Positions 23,101 through 35,100 of a DNA stretch of 64,000 bases are shown here, piece by piece. The notes beneath the pieces were generated by a model. That model made no database searches and was not told the origin of the DNA. It saw only the letters and a list, made by a program, of their open reading frames with translations. Where the stretch lies: positions 1,698,940-1,762,939 of the forward strand of contig CM021314.1 in assembly GCA_010645155.1 (NCBI GenBank). The letters run 5' to 3'. The DNA comes from Tigriopus japonicus (Eukaryota > Arthropoda > Copepoda > Harpacticoida > Harpacticidae). Each line of letters opens with the position of its first letter. Within the stretch, counting starts at the first letter, position 1. A program made the position numbers and the translations under genes.

Positions 23101-26100
23101 TCGCCTCGAATGGCGCCTTCTAAGAACCCAGAATGGGCCCAATGACTGTAGATATTGCAAATCTATTGTATGTATTCAATGAGAATGTGCAATCACGCAA
23201 TAAACATTATTATAAAGAGGGCTCGGATAATGTTGCTCTTTTTTGGGGCTAAAAGTTACAAGCTTTTGGCCCTAAAGTTGCAATATTTTGTTCAAAGTTG
23301 CAATCAATGCGACGAAAGTTGTTAATAAGTTGCCATTTTTTGGTTTTAAAATGTTTTTTGTTGACCTAAAAATGTCAAATTTGGCCAAATATACAGGGTG
23401 GCTCTGAATTAGTGAAATATCAACTTCAGAGTTAAATAACTCAATTTGAGTGTGTCTCAGAGATGGCAGTATGAAATACAAAAATGTTCAGAGCCAGCTG
23501 CACACAAGAAAGGTGTGTGACCAATTTTGATCACTTTTGGGCCAAGTCGATTTGGCCTCCTTCTTTACCTAATTGTTATTCCCTTGACTTTGCCATATAG
23601 GGGATGGTAGAGAGGAAGCCCTATGCCGTCCTCAGGCCCAGCAAGGACGTCCTCAGGTCGCTGCTGAGGCGGTTTGCGCCGAAATGCCCAAGGATGTGTT
23701 GTGTAACAGTTGCAACAGCGTCATCAAGAGGCCGAAGGGCGTGGCACGCGCTACAAGAGGTCATATTTAATGATATTACAATATGTCAAGTTTGACTCTC
23801 GAATTTGAAATTTTGATAAGATAATTTTTTTGGCAACCCTTTCAGAAACGAGTTATTAAGCTTTTCCCGTGTGTCACTAATTCAGAGCCACCCTGTATTC
23901 TGGACTCTGTACTCAATTCTGGACAAATGTTTTCATCGCAATTTGTCTTCTTTAACCTAAGGCTTCCTTAAAAACATAGTTTTGCTTTTCACAAATTATT
24001 CTAGAATAAAAGAAAAACATTCATTTTTGGAATAGGTACTGTGAAAGTGCAGGTAAAATAAGTATTTCAAATGATTTCCCGCAGGGTTTGATCGAGACAA
24101 AAAAAGGCAGAAAGTTGTTGCTTCTTTTTTTGCGAAAACTCGAGTTATAAATATGTCGCATATCGTCAAAAACTCAGTTGTTAACGTGGTTCAATATAAA
24201 TAAGATAATATGAAGAGTTAATAATATGAATAATAATATGGAAGAGACCAAAAATATCGAAAAAACGAAAAAACTACTGTTCTATATACACAGAAATGTC
24301 ACTCGCAAATTAGACATGCACAAGGTTGCTCCAAGTGAGCGTTTCAATCATTCCGCGGGCGGCAAAACAAGGCCGTTGGCTGTGCTGAGTTGCTCAGCCC
24401 ATTTTGGCGAATCCAAGTTTTTCCCATTTTGACAAGCATTTGATGATTCTAGGTCCTTGGAAACGATCGGTATTTCACTTAAGGATACCTTGGCTGGAAT
24501 TGGGTCAATAATATGCAAAAAATAATATTAGGGTGATTGATTTAAAAGCAAGTAAGCAGGCCTTGTGCTATTGCAAAAATAGGACTTAAAATTGATCCAA
24601 ACACTAATATAAAGATGCTGATTTATTCAGTGGGTTCCAAAGAATCATTTCAATATTTCAAAATACTTAACATATAGAGAAATGCAATATTTTTTAACGC
24701 TTCTTTCTGTTAAGATCTAATCTTTTCTGTATCATTTTCAAGCAAACAAATTGGGCATATTTTCAACCAAGTGAAAGCAGAGGGATCAAAACGTAAAATT
24801 AAGATCGTTTCCAGGGACCTAGAATCATCAAATGCACGTTAAAATGGGAAAAACTTAGATTCGCCAAAATGGGCTGAGCAGCTCAGCACAGCCAACGGCC
24901 CTGTTTTGCCGCCCGCGGAATGATTTAAAACGCTCACTTGAAGCAACCTTATACATGTCCTATTGTTCGTGATTCAACAAGCTTGCACTGTGTGTGCAAT
25001 GGGATTGGACATTGGGCACAACTAGTTACGGGATTCAAACCTGGAATTTGCGGAATTGCTCTCTCAACTGCTATGCTAAAACAAGAGTAATGCATAAAGA
25101 ATCAAGTCACTTGGCACCCTTGCTGCTGGACTGCTGAAATGAGCTCAAAACAAATTTCCACTATAGAACTGTAGAAAAACCCACCCGAAAAAAACGGGCG
25201 GGTTTTTGTCCGATGCAACCGTGTCTGTAATCTTTTCCTTTTCGATGAACCGCTAAGAGCTTTGTTGGAGTCCGAGTCATACTCGATCGTCATTTCCTGT
25301 CATAGAATCCTGCCGAAGATTACCGGTTATTTGTGTCTTTCGCTTGAAATTAGGTCATGACATGTGTTTTCAGGCTTGTTGTTCTTAACTTCCTAATAAT
25401 GTACAAGTGTCAAATGTCCGTAGATGAGAGGGAAAACTAGTTCCCGAATTGACCAATTTTGCTGTCAGAACATATGACATGATGTTGTGGGATTTGATCT
25501 GCATTTTCAGTCTATAAAAATGGTCAAATAAAATAAAATGTTCAAGCAAAAGGTTAGGAATACTTCTAATTTTTGGGGAAATAAGGGTAAATAAGATGCT
25601 TTGTTGCAGTTAAATCTTCAGCCAGGGCCTCTTAAGAGTTACTTGAGAAGCCTGGATCCCTCTTTTCCTTACCTTAGGTTATTGACATCCTAAAATTTCC
25701 TTCTGAGGTACTTAACACTTTCAGTGTAGGTTTCCTAATTAAAAAACTAATTTAATTCTTTTCGAGCATTGTTAAGAAGGAGCGATTGCCATTAATATGC
25801 AGAATAATTTATAAGCATAATATTTTGACAACTTTGCCCTTGTTGGCATTTATCAAAAAAAAATCAGGGCCTCAGTTTAAAAGCAGCTGTTTAAAAAGAG
25901 CCGCGAGGGCAGCCGAGGGTAGTCGCAAGGGCCACAATATAGTTTTAAATTTGTTTGTATTTTGAGACAAATAACATGAAGAATCTAAAGCTGTAAAAAG
26001 GGTCCAACTTTTTATATTTTCCTTCAGTATGTATTGGGGATCAGATATTGCTCTCTTGAAAGCGGAAATCTTTTAAGTTGATTGCATTTTTAAGCTGTAC

Positions 26101-29100
26101 TCCAACAGCTTCAAACGACCATAAAAGTATTGACAATTTTCTTCTTCTTTGGTGTGTAAATGTGTTTAATGTGTAGAGTCGAATCCTAAATGAACGGGGT
26201 GTTCGTTCATATTCGAATCTGGTTCACTGAACAGAACTCGACCTTCTCAATTAACAGCCTCTGTCGGCATCGACATATGATGTGTGGCCTTGAGGAGCTC
26301 ACTCAAATTTGTGGCATTGCATTGGCCCAGATTGGTGTCAATTTTAAGGCTCTGGGCTCGAATCACGGGCGAAGCAAGGTCCGTCTCCAGATTGCGACTG
26401 TTTTTCCGCAGCTCGGTGGTTTCAATCTGACCATCGTGTTCCATTTCATCATCCTCGTCCTTGATCTCCACTAAGCCATCCGTGGAATCTCGGTCCAATG
26501 TACCTTCCACGGTTCGAACTAGGACCCAATCAGAGTTGGAGCCTTCCATGGGCCGCTTTGGAAATCGGCTGAAGATGTTCCAAAACGACCTTCGTTCGTG
26601 GTGCTTCTTTCTCGAAGCTCTTTTAGCATCCTTGTCGTCGTGCGTGTCTGAGTTTAGATTGGGAACCGATTGACTCATCCGCTTCTGAGTATTGATTTCT
26701 TCTGACATTTCCTCCCGGAGCTTCACGGGTTTGTCTTTGGCTGAGGGTGGACATGGCACGCCTAGAGGAGGAGGGGGCGGATCTTCCCCTGATTGTGATT
26801 GTGTGGGAGGTTGGAGAGCCAGTCTAGGCTCCAGAACTCTTTCTCTGTTCTCGACGATACTGGGCATACTTTGAACACTCTGACGACTTGGGTTGTTTCT
26901 CTGTTGGGTCATGGCTTTGGGAGGTCGACGATTGGCCGGAGGGCGTGCCCGTTGGAAGTGCTTTAGTTTTTCCGTTTCACCCACTCCGAATTCGATGGGG
27001 TCCCCTTGATCATGGGTATTGTGGTTGGTGGAGGTACTATTGTTGTTCTTCTTGGTCTTGTCGAGCGATTTGGCATTGGCGGATTGGAAGAAGATGCTCC
27101 GGATGAAGCCGGTGATACTTTTGCGATCTTTCTTCGTTTTGCCCCCCATTTTTCGTGTGGCTCACTGCTCTAAATGTTTATCTGTGAGTGAGCTCGTGTG
27201 TGAAAACTGTGATTAGCTTTTCTCGTTTCTCGTTTCCGCCACAGTCACCATCAACACCGCTACCACTGTCGTCGTCAACATCATCATAATAATCACTCAG
27301 AACATGATCATCTCACTCGGTTACGTACGTACGTACCTACATAAGTCAATGAGAAATTCTGCGAACAAGTGAGTGAGAGAGAGGCTCTTCCTCTCGCTCT
27401 CTCTCATTGACTCTTTTATTTTTATTTTGCTGGACCAGTCACTCAGGTTGCTCGAATATCACTGATTCCAGGTGAGGGTCTCGAATTTCAGTCACGAATC
27501 AGGTTATTGTGCTGTATGCATGCGGTACTCGACTCTCCACTTGGATGTTCTCCACCTCATGGAACGTAAGTGAAGTGCAGACTATTTGGCCAAATTAAAA
27601 ATGGCAAATCTCTTAGATAAGACTCCCAGGCACATATTCACACACTTGCACTCAAAGTTAGCCAGTGGCAAATCCAGCTGTGACTGAGGAATTCGGTGTT
27701 TCAGAAGCCAAAGTGGGAGTGTTCGTCTTCGATTCGAGGAACGAAGTGAAGAAGCCCTTTCAAAATGACAGCGTAATCTAAACGAAAGTTGTTCACTCTC
27801 TGGACAATGTCTAAGCGAGTGGGTCCGTGTGTCCTGCCTGGACTTGTGACTAATTGCAACTGAAATTGATGAAAATGATGTTCAATGTGGACTGATTTTT
27901 TTCTTCTTACTTTTTGCAACGCCCCGCTATTCGGTGGATCGAGCGGACGCGGACTCGCGAATGGCGACAAACTACTATACTATATCACACTCGCGTACAT
28001 CAAAGACACTTGATTTCAAAGTGACGATTTGGGCATGCCTTATTTCTCACTTTTTAATCCGACAGCTCTGACAATATGTCAGTTTGTTTTATCAGTAAAA
28101 ATGATTTTTTTTGTTGAAGGTCTGTATCTTTGGGACATGGGGATAGCCAAAACATATCAAATTGGAAAAATGATAAGGATTGTCACGTCTGAAATCGTGG
28201 AAAATAAGTGTTGAAATTAGTTTTGTTCTGTCAGGACTATCAGTCCAAACATTACCTGATCATGTAATAATCTGGATAATAGAAAAGAATAGCTGACAAT
28301 AAAATTAGATAAACTTTAAAAAGAAAACTCGACTACGAAATAGAGTGTCTTTGAGAATGATCATCTACCATTTACAAGGCAGAGTATTTTCACACGACTG
28401 AGTTGCCAATCCAGCTAAAACTGTTCAGTTCATCCTGGTCAAGAATTGATCACAATATCACGATTTGCACAGGCTTTTTTCCCTCCACATTTTCATCGAA
28501 AATGTCCTCAACAAACCGAGTCTGACATTCAACGACAAGTGTTTGTTGCACTTGCGACAGACGTCAATACAATCCCACTTATTAGAAAAGTAAAAAAAAA
28601 GATACCTTCCCTTTATGTTTACCCACACCTGGATGAACCTTTCAAGCGGGTCCAATGGTCCCTTACTGATATGACTTGCACCCTAGATCTGGAGAGACCA
28701 AAACAGTCGCGTGTGATTTTTTTCAGCCACTTTAATGATTGCTGAAGCTTCACGAGAAACTCGCCCCTTACTTAATGGAAACACTCCCTTCTCAGCCACA
28801 CTCTTGATTGGGTTACTGTTTTACTTACTTTGAAGTGGCAAGTGTCATGATTAGAATGCATGCAGCAATGGGAGACGTGGCATGGAAGTAAACTGCATCG
28901 CCAACACCACAAACACCCTTAAATGGATGGGTTGAAATCAATGCAAATCCTTCTCTGTGGTGAGGAAGAAGCATTCAGCAACGATCGAAAGGTTGCCATT
29001 TGAAAAAGTCAACCAAAGAGGTTTCAGAGGAACGAGAAAATTTGACTAGGGACATGGAAAAAGAACGACATTGAACAGGATTCAAGGAGTTTGTCCCCTT

Positions 29101-32100
29101 TAGCCACGATGAATAATTGAATATCAGACAAAAACCAGGTTAGGAACAAAATATCAAAGCAAATCATTATGTTCAAGTCCAGCCAAGAACCATTTCCAAT
29201 ACCATAAATAGTGTGGCTGGCATCATAATAATGTATGCAATTGGAAGTGCCCGCTTCGAGTACAATGGTTGGCTGAATAATTCTCTCTGTTGTGTTTGTG
29301 TGTTGTCATGTCCACTTGATGAGCTGGGATTATGTAACCAACCAAACATTTTCAACAATATTCAAGCTAAAAATGATGTCGTTGCCTTCTGGAAGAGTTC
29401 ACACGAAACAATAAATCGAACTGAACGTTATTGACGTGACCAAAGTGAAAAGCCAGAGCAAAGGTTTCTAAGTGAAATCTCTCGAATGATGGACTTTTTG
29501 GATGAAAGTTCACAGAGCATGACACTAGAAAATTGGTCTAACTTCGAGACACAGAGGGAGATGTGGAGATGTGGAGTTGGGCAAGAGCTGAAACGGGATA
29601 GACCACGACGACGATGATGATGAGAATGACGAATTCATGAACAACACTCTCGCGTCACTTCTTTCTGACCAATCCAAGAGTGTTCTGGCCTCGTCCGAAA
29701 GTTAATTAGATGACACCAAGAGTGACCCTCAACCCAAGTATATAGCAGAGTCAGACGAGTAACGTTAGCGTGTAACGTATGTATGTTGAGAGCAGGCAAA
29801 TCCGATTCATTGTTTCGCCAGAGCCCTTGCCAACATTTAAAAAATTATTGCCGGGATGAACTTCCGGCCATTGAATTTCTACCTCGGCGAGCATTTGAGT
29901 CTGTCAAAACATTTCAAAGAGCCTGCTGACCTCCGATTTGCCCTTGAAAAGTGTATCAAATGGTGGTGCCGTATTCATATGCCAAAAACATCATCTATCA
30001 TCCCACGTGAAAGTGGAGTGTCTGTTTGGCTGGCTTTGCTATTCCACTCGATCATGGTCTTCCAAACTCAAATTCCCAGGCTCGTTATCAAAGGGTCTGT
30101 AAAATCCGGTACAGATCTTTCCTTCAATACCGAAGTAGTAATTATTACTCAGTCTCTCGCGTAGGTTTTAAATGTTCAAAGATTCACGAACTCAACGCGG
30201 AAAGTTCATCTAACGGCGATGTTGGCTTACTTAGCATCTTTTAGCAACCGCATTTACCAACTTAGTCTTTCGTTGTTGGCTGGAATCACATTGCTAAATA
30301 ATGTTTAGGCTTGGGATTCGATGGTTTTGTTGATTGGCATTCAATGAGGCATGATGATGATGATGATAACAACTATTGGAGGTCCACATGTAGTAAGTGC
30401 ATACTACAATAGAGTTAGGGGGGTCTGGCATTTTCCGATTCATTGACAAGGACAAGGTCAGAGAGAAGACCTCGAATGTAAAACAAACTCGTTGTTCTCA
30501 GTTTTGGAAATGGGCCCATTACACTCGCAATTTCGATAGGTAAACGCTGACAATAGCTTCATGAAATGTCACGGAATGCAAAGCCCGTCAAAAACATGTT
30601 TGATCAACTAGTCGACACGATTTGGTGGAGCAAAATGTTGTCTGTCGCCATTTGTACCCACACCTTCAATGTGAGTGATTGGAATAATTAGCTTTTTCCT
30701 CTGTCGGCACAAAATTATGGTGTGGACAAGGAGGTTCAAAAGTCATTCTAAAATTCTTTTTTTCTTGTGTGAGGAATCAATTGCCATTTGAAACATCATA
30801 TTCAATCAAAAATGCAAGACAAAAAGACTACGTTTAGTTTTTTGTGTGTATGCTTGACCAATTATGATTGAAGATTAGCACGTTTGCCTCTCTGTACGGG
30901 AATATCGGAAATGGGCGATTAAAGGTGCTTGTAGCAATAATAATAATTGTTTATTCGAATTTACCTTACTCTCTGAATAAAATTTACATTTCTCAGTTGG
31001 CATTTGATGTACAAGCATACTAGTTTGTTTCAATGCATTTAAACAAATACTCAACTCCACGAAAAAAAAGGATCGTCTCGAAATGATCCAAATCGTTTCT
31101 TTTCTGTTAAGAGGCTGACATTATTGCCTAATCTTCTTCTACTTGAATCTGAAGCGGTAATTTATACGAATACCATATTGTACACCACTTTGAAGCTAGT
31201 CTTGACTGAGACGAATCGGGTTCTTTTTTATCCATAGCACCTCTATCCTTCGTTTTGAACGCATAGAGATTTGAAATCTAGAGGAGACAATTGCCTACGA
31301 GTAAATCATTTAGAATTGATGCGTTTATCAATCCGATGTCATGTAATCAAGCATTGTTTTCAGCCCATGAAGGTCTTAAGATATTCATTACTGGCTTCAA
31401 CTTTTAGGTGCGATGTCCAAATTGTATGATATTTTCGCCTAACACAACCCAAATGATGCTAGCTTTGAGAAGTTTTTTTTAATTACTCATTAATCATAAC
31501 CAAAATGATAATTGATTTTTGGAGCTAAAACTTCTGAAAGTGGGGAATAAGCCCCTATTTTTAACAATCAGTCAGAGATTCGGTTATCTGTGCCTTTCAA
31601 TGTGCATGATTAATTAATTGATGTCTAAATCCCGGAACAAATATTCACACAAAGATACGTGAACTTGTGTAAAATTTACAAGTGTCTTATAAGACGACGA
31701 ATCCTTGTAATAAAGATTTCACATATTAAAATACCTACTTGATGAACAAATTTTGAGCTGGAATAGATCATTGAAATATTAGTTGGCATGAATGAAATGG
31801 GTTCTAGAAGTAACTACAAGAGACAGTACTCAGAGAGTGAATTGGTCATAGCTTCAAGTAAAGAATTTGTAAGCCTAGAGTATAGATTGCAAACCCAATA
31901 TTAATTCATTTGAGCAAGAAAACAACGAAAACCAACTGATCAAAAAATCCTCTTGAATTCAAATGGAAGCAGTCTTAAAAATTACTGCACAACAATTTGT
32001 TTGGTTTAAGCCTTCAGCCTAATGATAAAGAGACATTAAGAAATAAATTGCAAGAGAGGCAGATTCCACCTCTAAATCTTGTAGCTTTATGGCTCAACAA

Positions 32101-35100
32101 GGGCCATCTGGAATCTGGACATTCTTTAATAAAAGAAAGGAAAAGTTGGAAGCACGATCTTCTATTTCCATGATTCAGATGTATGAGCCAACGTTTCAAT
32201 TCATCAGTTCTTGCCAGAACTCTTACTCCAGCTGGATTTAGATCATTATTTCGGCCTGACAATGCAATGATGCAACTTTTTTTCTAGCCGCCAAAGGAAT
32301 TTTTTTGTGACGAGCAAATCAGAGCAAAAATGATTTTTTTTGAGGCTCCCAAATTGATACCGATTGGGACTCTTTGTCCTTCTCTCAACATTTGGTTTAG
32401 TTCGAAGACTGGTGTGGCTTTTTGCAACTTTGGTGTCCCTCTCCTCTACCCATCTGTTTGTAAATCCATTGTACGTGTGTGTTTTTTTTTTCAAAGCCTT
32501 GGATATTTTACATGAATTACTTACCCGTGTAATTGGGCATGAATAATTTTAATATGATTTCTTAAGCTTGGAAAAGACGAATACAGCCTTGAAACATAAA
32601 GTAGTCCAAACTTTTGTGTCTAACATTACTATAGCCACCCGAAATTCCCTTCGGACAGATGAAACTGAAGACCAAGTGGAGTGCCTCATTTTCTGTTTCC
32701 CCTTCGACAAATAACTTCCCACATCTGACCGGAAAATTCGATGCAAATCACATAGTTTGAGCGAAGGTTGCTCAAGTGGGCGTTTTAATTTGTACTCCTA
32801 GGGGTAAGACAGGGTCGTTGACTGTGCTGAGTTGCCTGGCCCAAAATGCTCACTTGAGCAACCTTTCTGCATGTCCCATTGGTTCAAATCAGGGTTTCTT
32901 AAACTTTTTGAAGCCAGGCCCCCCTCCAACGAAATTTTGCTTCTTGTGTCTGAACGCTTACGCCCGCTAGAGGTCGCATCTCATGATTCAACTCTGTAGT
33001 TGATATCTTTAGGTCGGACAAACGACCACTCGGAGGTTAAAACAGTACAGTACAAAAAAACTGGTTGTAGTTATTTCCCAGGAGATTGTTCATTCTACTA
33101 TATTACCCTCCACGTGGTTGGTCGTCCAATATCCAGGACTTTAGCAATCTATGAATTGGTTTATTGTGTTCTCGTTGTTCATGTAAAATGTTGCTTGATT
33201 TCAGTTCATGAAGATGACACCCTGACGAAAGTGAACGCGGAATTGCCGCCCGCCATTCGCCTTCAAGGGATCAAACGTGTGACCAAAAATTTCAACTCGA
33301 AGGCCAGTTGCGATGCCCGAACGTACCTTTATCTGATGCCGACGTTTGCCGTTTGTCCCTTGGAACAGATTGTGACCGAGCAATATCGCATTGACGAAAA
33401 AACCCGATCTCAGGTTAACAAGATCTTGGGACTCTTTGTGGGATCGCATTACTACCACAACTACACCGCTGGAAAGTAAGAAGAAACCCTTGAAAGAAAG
33501 AATTCGGGCCCACTTGGCGAAGTAGCCAGGGGGAATGATAAATTTAAAGTTCCAAATGTACCAGAAACCGCTTTTGAAGTGATTCGAGGTTGGGTACGCC
33601 ATCTAATCGGGAGATTTTAACATCTCTAGAGCAATTTAATCGATTTGCTTTGTTTTGTTGACAATTATATGAACATTGACAACGCGGCCGGTAATTTGTG
33701 ATAAAGAAAACAGCTCTTCACGGTAGAAACATGTCTTATTCGTGGGAACAACCAAGTTGTCTTTTTTGCATGCAACTTTCTTAAAATTTAATTCCTTTGT
33801 TCGAACTTTTTAAGTATTTAATTTTTTATGGGAATGTATTTTTTAATAAAGGATGTGAAAAGAGCGAGCGAAAAAAGGATTGAGTGGTCGTTTTACCGGC
33901 GAAAAACACTTTTTTGAAGTCTTGGCACAAAAATAAGTTTTGAGGGGCTTCCCAACTTGTTTTTAACCTATTTTCGCATTATCTAGAAATATTAAGATTA
34001 CATAGAAAATTTGCGTTTTTCAGAAACCCCATAAAACTTTTGTTTTTAAATCTAAAACCGACTTCAAAAGGTCTTCTATGTATTTTCAGGTAAAAGGAGT
34101 TGAAAAAATTTTGACCTGAAAATCGAAATAGAAAAATTTCCGAGAGAAAAAACAGAATTAATAAATTTTTCCTGTTAAGTAGCGAATTGAGAAGAAAAAA
34201 AAACCTTTTGCCCATTTTTGGCTTAAAAAATAGTTTTTTGATTCGTTGGCTATAAAATATCTTTTGGTTGCTAATTATTCAACCTTTTCCACCTTCCATT
34301 CATGACCTAGGACAGTCTTAAATATACATTATGGATTATTACCAGGCCCGGAAAAATATTTGCAAAAAAGTGACGAAATATCCAATATATTTTTTCTTCA
34401 AAAGCCCAAAATGTTTGGAAAAAAGCCGGATATTTTAGAAATATTTTTTTGACAAGGCCATATTTTGGTATTTTTGTCTGTGTGCACCGATTTTCCAAAT
34501 TTATTTCTGGTGAAATTGATGCATTTGGTCGTTTTTGGGTGTAAACTTGAAATGAAATTGATTTAGACAATAGAATTTTTTAGCTTGCCGCAATAGATGG
34601 CGCAGTTTTTTCGTATATGACAGTAGTTTTGATTGTGAATGTCTAATCTTAGTACAAATGCCATTTTGTGAGGATTTTTATACTTTCTGTTCATTTTGGG
34701 ATGGCTCTATTGAGCATTGGCCATTCATTTCTTTTCCTCAATTTTGCCCGAACTATTTTTTCGACTAGAATATTCGAGAAAATATTTATGTTTTTCCTTG
34801 CAACAGCCAAAATATTTAATAAATCGAGAAAAAATGGAGAAATATTTTCAAAATATTTTATATTTGAAGAAAATTATTTCCAGACCCTAATTATTACTTG
34901 TCATTGAGAAGCTGAAGGCCAATTTAAAATATGTGTAATTTTTTGTTGTTATTCGGTTCAGAGTATTTTGGAACGCAATTGGTCTAGAGTCTAAAATGGT
35001 TATGTTACCTAGTTCTACCAATAACTTAGCTTTTTGTATATAATATTTATCTAGCCAAAAATCACTTCGACGTTTCATACTATTGTTCGAATGACCAGGG

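Larger units (their letters stand above)
17392..33204. other. PUS1: 15.8 kb intron 2 of PUS1 with mobile elements and a nested open frame
   Basis: It holds an assembly gap, a LINE, half a Tc1 element, a SINE, two inverted-repeat DNA elements, a small relative of one of them and a minus-strand 300-codon open frame, each listed separately. In the remaining parts (17400-17762, 22143-22994, 24961-26246, 27150-32763, 32877-33204) I see no coding exon. Confidence 0.8.
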
